The notes beneath the pieces were generated by a model that saw only the letters and a program-made list of their open reading frames with translations, was not told the origin of the DNA and did not search any database. From the NCBI GenBank assembly GCA_910588175.1, contig CAJUQQ010000062.1:1-10476 (forward strand): a stretch of 10,476 bases of DNA. The letters are read 5' to 3'. This document shows, one piece after another, positions 1 through 6,072 of the stretch. Positions within the stretch are counted from its first letter, which is position 1; every line of letters begins with the position of its first letter. Source of the stretch: an uncultured Oscillibacter sp. GTDB lineage: Bacteria; Bacillota; Clostridia; Oscillospirales; Oscillospiraceae. A program made the translations under genes and the position numbers.

Positions 1-665
1 TGTCCTACAACGCCCTGATTTTCTTCAACATGAAGCAGACCCAGGCGGAGAAGGATGCCGTCATGGCCCAGCTGGACGAGATTATCCGCCGCTGCCAAAT
101 CCTGGACTGCAAGATGATCGTCGTCGTGCCCTCTATGGACCTGACGGTCCACGCCACCGTGGATGAGATCAAGGCCGATGCCGTGGAGGTTCTGAAAGAG
201 ATGGTCAAGAAGGTGGAACCCCACGGCATCAAGCTCTCCCTGGAGTTCTGCGGCGCGCCGTCCATGTCCATCAACCGTTTCGAGTACGCCTATGCCATCG
301 TGGAGGAGGTCGATTCTCCTCTGGTGGGCGTGACCCTGGACCAGTTCCACTTTAACGCCATGGCCTCCGGCTGGGACGCTCTGGAAAAGGCCGACGGCAG
401 GAAAATCTTCGTCTGGCACCTCAACGGCACGGAGAACATGCCCTGCGGCGCGTCCTACAACACCGACGAAAAGCGCCTCTGGCCCGGCGAGAGCGGCGAC
501 TGCCTGGACCATAAGCGCTTTGCCGATACTCTGAAAAAGATCGGCTTCGATGGGGATGTCTGCACCATTGAGGTCTTCCGGCCCGACTACTACAAGCTTT
601 CCAGCGAGGAGAACATCCGCAAGGCCGCCGAAGTTACCCGGGCCCATGTGGAAAAGTATTGGTAA
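1..665 (+). CDS. Sugar phosphate isomerase/epimerase, xylose isomerase-like TIM barrel (5' truncated)
   Basis: The frame is open to the left edge of the window (first whole codon at base 3), so the start is missing and about 220 residues are visible. The fold is that of the AP-endonuclease-2/xylose-isomerase-like TIM barrel (IolE and related sugar isomerases/epimerases), which interconverts sugar or cyclitol substrates with a divalent metal in the barrel mouth. Visible support: a beta-strand ending in Glu at LSLEF (codon 243-245), DQFHF with Asp at 339 and His at 348, VWHLNG around 412-429, and the late strand IEVFRPDYY with Glu at 570. These are the usual metal-ligand positions of the family. 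Full-length members are about 270-290 residues, so roughly a quarter is cut off. The substrate cannot be named from this fragment. No clear intrinsic terminator follows. A weak CTTTGG/CCAAAG inverted repeat lies shortly after the stop. Confidence 0.85.
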   Translation, partial: SYNALIFFNMKQTQAEKDAVMAQLDEIIRRCQILDCKMIVVVPSMDLTVHATVDEIKADAVEVLKEMVKKVEPHGIKLSLEFCGAPSMSINRFEYAYAIVEEVDSPLVGVTLDQFHFNAMASGWDALEKADGRKIFVWHLNGTENMPCGASYNTDEKRLWPGESGDCLDHKRFADTLKKIGFDGDVCTIEVFRPDYYKLSSEENIRKAAEVTRAHVEKYW

Positions 666-756
666 TTTCAGGACTTTGGGCTCGGATCATACGGCCAAAG
701 GGCGGCGCCAGTTCCACAATGCGGAGTTTTGAGGGCTTTGCGGAGCTGAAACTATC
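666..756. other. Intergenic stretch after the isomerase gene
   Basis: No gene is recognised between the isomerase stop and the TATAAT box at 757. A 6-bp inverted repeat (CTTTGG and CCAAAG, near 673-700) could be a weak transcript-end structure, but it lacks a T-run. From about 740 the composition turns clearly AT-rich compared with the neighbouring genes. Confidence 0.4.
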
Positions 757-789
757 TATAATATACAAATTCTATTCATAGAATTTGTA
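757..789 (+). promoter_or_regulatory. -10 box overlapping a 26-bp palindrome (candidate operator)
   Basis: A perfect TATAAT lies at 757-762. Immediately after it are two 12-bp arms, TACAAATTCTAT (764-775) and ATAGAATTTGTA (778-789), that are exact reverse complements around a 2-bp centre. A 2-nt centre is too tight for an RNA hairpin loop without opening base pairs, so a DNA-binding dimer is the likelier reading. With transcription starting about 7 bp after the -10, the start site would fall inside the palindrome, the classic arrangement for repression. No good -35 is seen: TTGAGG at 729-734 is 22 bp away, or 19 bp from an alternative TATCTA. An activator or an extended context may therefore be needed. 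The outer TACAA/TTGTA halves loosely recall MarR-type operators; that is inference only. Confidence 0.5.
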
Positions 790-845
790 CAAAAAGACGA
801 AATAAACGAAGGTTAGATTGCGGAAATCGTGATTTTTCATCTGGA

Positions 846-892
846 CTTCTTTCTAAAAAGTGATATCCTATAGGCACACCTAAGGAAAGAAG
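846..892 (+). promoter_or_regulatory. Inverted repeat covering the small ORF's Shine-Dalgarno
   Basis: CTTCTTTC at 846-853 is the exact reverse complement of GAAAGAAG at 885-892. The right arm overlaps the AAGGAAAG ribosome binding site (882-889) of the 32-codon ORF at 901. Pairing would hide the site behind a loop of about 31 nt. The arms are A/T-rich and only 8 bp, so this could be chance. A possible TG-extended -10 (TGATATCCT, 861-869) lies in the loop with no good -35. Confidence 0.25.
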
Positions 893-900
893 TGATCAAT

Positions 901-999
901 ATGTTTCGCAGACTGTTTCAAGGACTGGTCAATCTTCGTTTTGAGGAATTAAGCCGTATGCGGCGTGAGCTGAGCTTGCCCGTAGAGCGGGAGAAATAA
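901..999 (+). CDS. Putative 32-residue small basic protein
   Basis: The ORF begins ATG and ends TAA, encoding 32 residues starting MFRRLFQGLVNLRF and ending LPVEREK. It is preceded by AAGGAAAG (882-889) at a workable distance, sits downstream of a TATAAT-plus-palindrome element, and is followed 21 nt later by a strong terminator. This full set of signals is the main argument that it is real. The product is basic (seven Arg, one Lys against five Glu). Its first half alternates hydrophobic and charged residues in a way that could form an amphipathic helix. There is no signal peptide or true transmembrane segment. I do not recognise the family. It may be a small regulatory or membrane-associated peptide, or the transcript may act mainly as RNA with the ORF incidental. 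Confidence 0.4.
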   Translation: MFRRLFQGLVNLRFEELSRMRRELSLPVEREK

Positions 1000-1015
1000 T
1001 GGAATTTGTCCCGCG

Positions 1016-1051
1016 AAAAAGAGACTGGCTCAGGAGAGCCAGTCTCTTTTT
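1016..1051. terminator. Bidirectional intrinsic terminator
   Basis: A perfect 10-bp stem GAGACTGGCT (1021-1030) / AGCCAGTCTC (1037-1046) has a 6-nt loop, with five A's before it and five T's after it, so it terminates on both strands. It ends the small rightward unit at 901 and the leftward MalY-type gene, whose stop lies 5 bases beyond it. Confidence 0.92.
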
Positions 1052-1055
1052 GCGA

Positions 1056-2255
1056 TTATGGGTTGAACACGTACTTGTCCAGCCGGGAAAACGCCTCCTG
1101 AACCCGGCTTAAAGGCAGGGCCAGGTTCATGCGGATGTGGCAGGGACCGTGAAAAGGCCGTCCGTCCTGCCAGATGACCCCGACCTCCGCGCCGGAGCGC
1201 AGCAGCTCGTCAATGGTCTTACCATGGGCCTTGCACCACTCGGTGCAGTCCAGGAACAGCATGTAAGTTCCTTGGGGCTTGGAGACCCGTATGCCCTGAA
1301 AATGCTTTTGAATGTATTCACAGGCATAGTTCACATTGCCCGTTAGCACCTGCCGCAGCTCCTCCAGCCACGCGCGGCCCTCGGGCTTGTAGGCTCCGAT
1401 CAGGGCGTGCATGGACAGGACGTTCATATTATTATAGTGGCTCAGGGAGGACTCCTTTTCAACGCGCTCCCGGAGCCATTTGTTATAGATGATGTGATAG
1501 CTTCCCACAAGGCCCGCCAGATTAAAGGTCTTGGAAGGGGCGTAGATGGCGGCTGTACGGTTTCGGGCGTCCTCGCTCACCGACTGGGTGGGGATGTGCC
1601 GGTTGTCCGCCAGAATGATATCCGACCAAATTTCGTCGGAGACCACAAACACGTCGTGCTTTTTGTACAGCTCCATGGCCTTCTCAATTTCCCAGCGTTC
1701 CCACACGCGGCCGCAGGGATTGTGAGGGGAGCAGAAAATGGCGGCGTGGATTTTCCGTTCCACGATCTTCCTTTCCATGTCCTCAAAGTCCATACGCCAT
1801 ACGCCCTCGGCGTCCTGAACCAGGGGAGAGAGGACGATGCGGTAGCCGTTGTTTTCCAAGCTTGAGGTAAAGCCAATGTAGGTGGGGGAGTGGAGCAGCA
1901 CGCTGCCGCCCTTGGAGCACATCACATTCAGGGCGCTGATCACGCCGCCCAGAACGCCGTTTTCATAGCCGATGCAGTCCTTTGAAAGACCCGTGACGCC
2001 GTTGCGGGTTTCGTGCCATTGAATGATGGAATGGTAGTATTCCGCAGGCGGGTCGAAATAACCGTAAGCCGGGTGCCCCGCTCTTTCCATGATGGCTTGG
2101 GGGATGGTGGGGACTGTGGGAAAGTTCATGTCGGCCACCCACATGGGGATAGCGTCGAATCCCTCCCGGACCTGTGCGCCGGGGATGGGGATGTATTCCA
2201 CCGCGATGGAATCTTTTCCCCTGCGGTCCATGATGGACGTGAAATCGTATTTCAT
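1056..2255 (-). CDS. MalY/PatB family PLP-dependent aminotransferase / cystathionine beta-lyase
   Basis: A 399-residue fold-type I PLP enzyme of the MalY/PatB group, cytosolic, typically carrying out beta-elimination of cystathionine or cysteine conjugates to thiol or sulfide, pyruvate and ammonia. Visible landmarks: MWVADMNFP near residue 38; Tyr-rich HPAYGYFDPP at 61-70; SPHNPCGRVW at 176-185 with the PLP-ring Asn179; SDEIWSD at 206-212 with Asp207, which pairs with the PLP nitrogen; APSKTFNLAG at 239-248 with the Schiff-base Lys242; and the carboxylate-binding Arg375 in RMNLALP. Length is normal for the family (about 390). The start is fixed by TAAGGAGAA at 2262-2270. It is the last gene of a likely GNAT-MATE-lyase operon, 69 bp after the MATE gene, and ends at a strong terminator. 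Plain aminotransferase activity cannot be excluded; some MalY-like proteins also have regulatory roles. Confidence 0.9.
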   Translation of the reverse strand: MKYDFTSIMDRRGKDSIAVEYIPIPGAQVREGFDAIPMWVADMNFPTVPTIPQAIMERAGHPAYGYFDPPAEYYHSIIQWHETRNGVTGLSKDCIGYENGVLGGVISALNVMCSKGGSVLLHSPTYIGFTSSLENNGYRIVLSPLVQDAEGVWRMDFEDMERKIVERKIHAAIFCSPHNPCGRVWERWEIEKAMELYKKHDVFVVSDEIWSDIILADNRHIPTQSVSEDARNRTAAIYAPSKTFNLAGLVGSYHIIYNKWLRERVEKESSLSHYNNMNVLSMHALIGAYKPEGRAWLEELRQVLTGNVNYACEYIQKHFQGIRVSKPQGTYMLFLDCTEWCKAHGKTIDELLRSGAEVGVIWQDGRPFHGPCHIRMNLALPLSRVQEAFSRLDKYVFNP

Positions 2256-2324
2256 GATGAGTTCTCCTTATCAGCCGGCTCTCTGCCTGAACCCAGGCGG
2301 CGGAGCCTTAATCAAACGGCCGGT

Positions 2325-3713
2325 TTACCGCCTGTCCTCCAAAGGATTCCACCGGCCGCTGAGATAGGAGGACAGGTACAGGACAAAGAGCAGCATATTG
2401 TGGGCGATCATGCAGCCCCAGGCGGCCGTCAGGCCCAATCCCAGCACTTGGGTGCAGAGATAGGTCCCGACAACCCGGATGGCCCACATGCCGGTGATGT
2501 TGTACAGGAAGGGGGCCCGGGTCCGGCCCGCGCCCATCATCATGCCCTCCACGATGATGGACACGCCGTACAGCGGCTCGGATACCGCTACCATTCGCAG
2601 TACCGCGGTTCCCAGGGAGACAACCTCCCGGCTCTGGGAGAAAATCCCCATCAGCAGCGGCGCGGAAGCGAACAGCAGCCCGCCGGTAAGGCACATCAGC
2701 CCCACCTCCACCGGGATCAGCATGGCCGCCAGGGACTTCATACGCAGTTGGTCCTGAGCGCCGTAGGCGTTCCCCGTCAGCGTGGCGGCGGCGGTCTGCA
2801 TCCCGTAGCCGGGGATATAGAAAGCGGACTCCACGGTGTTGGCAATGGTGTGGGCGGCGGTGGCCGCCTCGCCCAGAGAGTTGATCATGGAAGCGAAGGC
2901 CACATAACCCAAAGAGGAGGCGAAGCGCTGAAGCATGTTGGGAAAGGCCACCCGGAGGCAGGGGCGGAGAATATCCATGTCCGGTTTGAGGCGATATCCT
3001 CTGGGGGAGACCACCGGGTGCTTCCACAGCGCCCAGGCGATCTGGATGCCGCCCCAGGTATAGGCGATGGCGCTGGCGGCGGCGGCCCCCACCACGCCCC
3101 GGTCCATGCCGGGCAGGGAGATGGAACAGCCTAGAAGCGAAACCTGGCGGGAAGGATAGATCAGAAGGAAATTCAGGACCACGTTGATGCAGTTGACCGC
3201 AAGGCCCGCCTTCATGGGTGTTTTGGTGTCTCCCGCCGCCCGGAGCACTGTGCCCAGGACAATGCTGGATGTGCGGAACAGCATGGGGAGGTAGAGAATC
3301 AGGAAATACCGGGAAGCCAGGGGACGGATGGAGGCCTCCGCCCGCATCCAGATGGGGATACGCCCGCTGAGGGAAACCGTGAGTACCGTGCAGGTCCCGC
3401 CGATGAGCAAAACCGACAGCACCGCCTGGGCGGCGGCCCGCCGGGCGGCCCGCTGGTCTCCCGCGCCGCAGGACTTGGAGATAAAGGCCAGGAAACCGAC
3501 GCTGAAGGCGGTGATCGAGGACTGCACCAGCCAGCCGATGGTGGTGGTAGTTCCCACTGCCGCCATGGCCTGCGTGCCCAGGGTCCCAACCATGGCGGTG
3601 TCGATATACTGGACGGCGGACTGCATGATCTGTTCCAGCATGGTGGGCCACGCCAGCAGCAGAATCGTCCGGAGGACGGCCCGCGCCTCTGCCCGCTCGT
3701 TTGTTGGTGTCAT
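2325..3713 (-). CDS. MATE family multidrug/toxin efflux transporter
   Basis: A 462-residue integral membrane protein with about 12 hydrophobic segments, the standard MATE length and layout (two six-helix halves). MATE proteins export cationic drugs or metabolites using a Na+ or H+ gradient. Support: the first helix has the typical LAWPTMLEQIMQS pattern (residues 20-32), followed by IDTAMVGTLGTQAMAAVG (37-54), the GDTKTPM motif at 161-167, NFLLIYP at 181-187, and the second-half repeat FPNMLQRFASSLGYVAF with AAHTIANTVES. The start ATG is preceded by AGGAG at suitable spacing. It lies 39 bp after the GNAT gene and 69 bp before the MalY-type gene. The second gap contains an imperfect two-part stem (GGCTC/GAGCC and GCCTG/CAGGC, 2277-2307) without a T-run. 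The substrate is not predictable from sequence. Confidence 0.93.
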   Translation of the reverse strand: MTPTNERAEARAVLRTILLLAWPTMLEQIMQSAVQYIDTAMVGTLGTQAMAAVGTTTTIGWLVQSSITAFSVGFLAFISKSCGAGDQRAARRAAAQAVLSVLLIGGTCTVLTVSLSGRIPIWMRAEASIRPLASRYFLILYLPMLFRTSSIVLGTVLRAAGDTKTPMKAGLAVNCINVVLNFLLIYPSRQVSLLGCSISLPGMDRGVVGAAAASAIAYTWGGIQIAWALWKHPVVSPRGYRLKPDMDILRPCLRVAFPNMLQRFASSLGYVAFASMINSLGEAATAAHTIANTVESAFYIPGYGMQTAAATLTGNAYGAQDQLRMKSLAAMLIPVEVGLMCLTGGLLFASAPLLMGIFSQSREVVSLGTAVLRMVAVSEPLYGVSIIVEGMMMGAGRTRAPFLYNITGMWAIRVVGTYLCTQVLGLGLTAAWGCMIAHNMLLFVLYLSSYLSGRWNPLEDRR

Positions 3714-3752
3714 CGTTTATAACCGCTCCTGTGAGGTCTCAAGGGGGAAGGC

Positions 3753-4388
3753 TTACGTGAGGAAGGAATGGCTCATGATATAGAACTCCTCCTGGCTGGG
3801 CAGACGCTTTTTCTCCATCGGCTCCAGGGTTTCGTCATACCGTTGGGCCGCCTGCTCGTCCAGCTTCATGACGGGGCTGTCGCGGTAAACCCATTTCCGT
3901 CCGTCCAAGACGCCGGAGCTCAGCTCCTTGACCAGCATCGCCGCCGGATAGGTTCCGTCCTCCAGGCAGACATTGTGCCGCTTGCAGCTCCGGAAGCCCC
4001 GGCCCACGTAGTTGGCCGGACTGCCGAAGATGACGATCACGTCATAGCCCAGGGCCTCTGCCCGCCGGAAGGAGTGCTCCATCAGCGCTTTGCCGAAGCC
4101 CTTTCTCTGGTGCTCCGGCGCGACGCAGACGGGGCCGAAGGTGAGGATCGTCTTTTCCCCGCCGGTTTCGTCCGTCAGCCGCGCCTTCGTGTACATAATG
4201 TTCCCGATGAGCCGGCCGTCCAGCTCCAGGACAAAATCCAGCTCGGGTATGAAATCCTCGTGGTCCCGCATGACGTGGACCAGATAGTGCTCCGCGCAGC
4301 CGGGAACATAGAGATTGTAAAAAGCCCGCCGGGTAATGGTTTCCACGGTTAGATAGTCCGCCGGGGTTTCGTTTCGGATGTTCAGCAT
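3753..4388 (-). CDS. GNAT family N-acetyltransferase
   Basis: A 211-residue protein of the Gcn5-related N-acetyltransferase superfamily, which moves the acetyl group of acetyl-CoA to an amine. The N-terminal part has the usual IRNETPADYLTVETITRRAF opening (residues 4-23). The acetyl-CoA pyrophosphate-binding loop is QRKGFGK at 94-100, just after strand ILTFGPVCVAP (81-91). FGSPANYVGRGF (121-132) is the conserved late strand/loop typical of the YhbS-like branch. An in-frame GTG at 4427 gives a longer form. The ATG at 4388 is preferred because GGAAAGGG sits about 7 nt upstream and the encoded protein then begins at the conserved domain. It is probably the first gene of a three-gene operon with the MATE transporter and MalY-type enzyme. 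It follows leuB beyond a pair of strong hairpins. Substrate unknown; acetylation of a toxic small molecule would fit the efflux neighbour but is only inference. Confidence 0.85.
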   Translation of the reverse strand: MLNIRNETPADYLTVETITRRAFYNLYVPGCAEHYLVHVMRDHEDFIPELDFVLELDGRLIGNIMYTKARLTDETGGEKTILTFGPVCVAPEHQRKGFGKALMEHSFRRAEALGYDVIVIFGSPANYVGRGFRSCKRHNVCLEDGTYPAAMLVKELSSGVLDGRKWVYRDSPVMKLDEQAAQRYDETLEPMEKKRLPSQEEFYIMSHSFLT

Positions 4389-4414
4389 AGGATGTCCCTT
4401 TCCAGATAGATTCA

Positions 4415-4446
4415 CAGGCGGCTGCACGCCTGCCGCAAACGGCAGG
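4415..4446 (-). other. Two mutually exclusive hairpins upstream of the GNAT gene
   Basis: CCTGCCG (4429-4435) and CGGCAGG (4440-4446) form a perfect 7-bp stem with a 4-nt loop. CAGGCG (4415-4420) and CGCCTG (4427-4432) form a 6-bp stem with a 6-nt loop. The two share bases 4429-4432, so only one can form at a time. They lie in the leader of the GNAT-MATE-lyase unit. Confidence 0.45.
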
Positions 4447-4469
4447 AAAGCCCGGAAACCCGGGCTTTT
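4447..4469. terminator. Perfect hairpin after leuB, likely terminator
   Basis: AAAGCCCGG (4447-4455) and CCGGGCTTT (4460-4468) pair perfectly over 9 bp around AAAC. It lies about 37 nt downstream of the leuB stop on the minus strand. There the trailing strand reads CTTTCC, a poor T-run, so termination may be partial and allow read-through into the GNAT gene. On the plus strand the tail is TTTT. Confidence 0.6.
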
Positions 4470-4505
4470 CCCACGTCGGAAAACAGCGGACCGGAGCCGG
4501 ACCCC

Positions 4506-5576
4506 TCAGATCCGGCTGCGGATTTCCGCCCCCATGGCCTTGCAGCCCAGGAGCGTGCCGCCCTCGTTCATGATGTCCCCGCAGCGGAAGCCCGCCTTCA
4601 GCGTCCGGTCCACGGCGGATTCCACCGCGCCGGCCTCCGCCGCCATGTCGAAGCTGTAGCGCAGCATCATGGCCGCCGCCAGAATGGTGCCGATGGGGTT
4701 GGCTTTGTCCTGTCCGGCAATGTCCGGGGCGGAGCCGTGGATGGGCTCGTACAGTCCCCGGGCGCCCTCGCCCATGCTGGAGGAGGGAATCATGCCGATG
4801 GAGCCGGTGATCTGGCTGGCTTCATCGGAGAGAATGTCGCCGAAAAGGTTCTCCGTCACGATTACGTCAAACTGGCTGGGATCCCGGACGAGCTGCATGG
4901 CGGCGTTGTCCACGTACATGTGGAGGAGCTCCACGTCCGGGTAGTCCTTGGAGACCTCCTCCACGGTCTTTCGCCACAGGCGGGAAGTGTCCAGCACGTT
5001 GGCCTTGTCAATGGAGGTCACCCGTCCCCGGCGCTTCCGGGCCATGTCGAAGGCCACCCGGGCCACCCGGCGGACCTCGTGCTCGCTGTAGGAGCACACG
5101 TCTACGGCCTTCTGCTCGCCGTTTACCTCAGACGTGGTGTGCTCGCCGAAGTACATGCCGCCGATGAGCTCCCGGACCACCACAAAGTCGATGCCCCGGG
5201 CGGCGATGTCCGCCCGGAGGGGGCAGGCGTCGGAGAGGTCGGAGAACATCCGGGCGGGCCGGATATTCGTATACAAGCCCATGGCGGAGCGGAGCTTCAG
5301 CAATCCCCGCTCGGGCCGGTTGGCGGAGGGCTGGCTGTCCCACTTGGGACCGCCCACCGCCCCCAGCAGTACGCTGTCGGAGGCCAGGCAGGTCTCCAGA
5401 CTGGAGTCCGGCAGGGGCACGCCGAAGGCGTCGATGGCGCAGCCGCCCATAGGGGCCTCCTGGTAGGTAAAGACGTGTCCGAACTTCTGCGCCACGGCGT
5501 CCAGCACGCACAGGGCTTCGCTTACAATTTCGGGGCCGATGCCGTCGCCCCGGATAACGGCGATGGTCTTGTTCAT
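4506..5576 (-). CDS. leuB: 3-isopropylmalate dehydrogenase
   Basis: A 356-residue NAD-dependent decarboxylating dehydrogenase, cytosolic, which oxidises 3-isopropylmalate to 2-oxoisocaproate, the last committed step to leucine. Landmarks: IAVIRGDGIGPEIV at 5-18; the substrate-arginine region LKLRSAMGLYTNIRPAR with Arg96 and Arg106; VVVRELIGGMYFGE with Arg135 and Tyr142; SIDKANVLDTSRLW with catalytic Lys191; metal Asp223 (YVDNAAMQLV); the family signature NLFGDILSDEASQITGSIGM at 243-262 with Asp247 and Asp251; and the NAD-binding loop GSAPDIAGQDKANPIG at 281-296. LRSAMGLYTNIRP and the NAD rather than NADP loop separate it from isocitrate dehydrogenase. Its ATG overlaps the leuD stop as ATGA (4 nt), implying translational coupling. 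Length is normal. It is the last gene of the T-box-controlled leuCDB operon. Confidence 0.97.
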   Translation of the reverse strand: MNKTIAVIRGDGIGPEIVSEALCVLDAVAQKFGHVFTYQEAPMGGCAIDAFGVPLPDSSLETCLASDSVLLGAVGGPKWDSQPSANRPERGLLKLRSAMGLYTNIRPARMFSDLSDACPLRADIAARGIDFVVVRELIGGMYFGEHTTSEVNGEQKAVDVCSYSEHEVRRVARVAFDMARKRRGRVTSIDKANVLDTSRLWRKTVEEVSKDYPDVELLHMYVDNAAMQLVRDPSQFDVIVTENLFGDILSDEASQITGSIGMIPSSSMGEGARGLYEPIHGSAPDIAGQDKANPIGTILAAAMMLRYSFDMAAEAGAVESAVDRTLKAGFRCGDIMNEGGTLLGCKAMGAEIRSRI

Positions 5577-6070
5577 ACGTCCGCCTTTCCGGCCTTCAAG
5601 GAGGCCATGAGCCCGCCCTTTTCGATCATATCTTTAATGAAGGGGGGGAAGGGCTCCGCCTGATAGGTCTCGTGTTTGGTTTCATTGGTGATGAGGCCGG
5701 TGTCAAAGTCCACGGATACCTGGTCGCCGTCGGAGATGCCGGCGCTGGCGGCGGGGCACTCCAGAATGGCCAGGCCGATGTTGATGGCGTTTCGGTAGAA
5801 AATACGGGCGAAGGTGGCCGCGATGACGCAGCTGACTCCGCTGGCTTTGATGGCGATGGGAGCATGCTCCCGGGAGGAGCCGCAGCCGAAGTTGACTCCG
5901 GCGGCCATGATGTCGCCGGGCTTTACTTTGTGGATGAAATCCTTGTCGATGTCCTCCATGCAGTGGGCGGCCAGCTCCTTGTGGTCCGGGGTGTTCAGAT
6001 AGCGTGCGGGGATGATGACGTCCGTGTCTACGTGATCCCCGTATTTATGGACGGTACCCTGTACGTTCAT
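5573..6070 (-). CDS. leuD: 3-isopropylmalate dehydratase small subunit
   Basis: A 165-residue swivel-domain subunit of isopropylmalate isomerase, which with LeuC converts 2-isopropylmalate to 3-isopropylmalate. Seen: GTVHKYGDHVDTDVIIPARYLNT (residues 5-27) with the YLNT loop that contacts substrate, and NFGCGSSREHAP at 60-71, the signature of the aconitase small subunit. Short (about 165 residues), it is of the type found in clostridia and archaea rather than the longer proteobacterial form. The frame opens at a TTG at 6076, but that is one base from the AGGAGG (6079-6084). The ATG at 6070 has ideal spacing and is chosen. The gene starts 2 nt after the leuC stop and overlaps leuB by 4 nt. Related dehydratases acting on citraconate or homoaconitate share the fold; leuB and the Leu-type T-box favour LeuD. 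Confidence 0.95.
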   Translation of the reverse strand: MNVQGTVHKYGDHVDTDVIIPARYLNTPDHKELAAHCMEDIDKDFIHKVKPGDIMAAGVNFGCGSSREHAPIAIKASGVSCVIAATFARIFYRNAINIGLAILECPAASAGISDGDQVSVDFDTGLITNETKHETYQAEPFPPFIKDMIEKGGLMASLKAGKADV

Positions 6071-6072
6071 AT

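Noticed and set aside
764..789. The palindrome as an intrinsic terminator of the isomerase gene
   Set aside because: There is no T-run on the plus strand after it (AC then A's and G's) and the 2-nt centre disfavors an RNA loop.
2013..3134. Long plus-strand open frame (373 codons) opposite the MATE and MalY-type genes
   Set aside because: It is antisense to two confident genes, is rich in Gly/His/Arg/Pro as expected from complementing GC-rich codons, and has no recognisable domain.
2308..3651. 447-codon minus-strand frame overlapping the MATE gene
   Set aside because: Same strand, shifted frame; Arg/Gly/His/Pro-rich and lacking membrane helices, while the main frame gives a textbook MATE protein.
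4737..5663. 308-codon plus-strand open frame opposite leuB
   Set aside because: Antisense shadow with no ribosome binding site of note and low-complexity composition.
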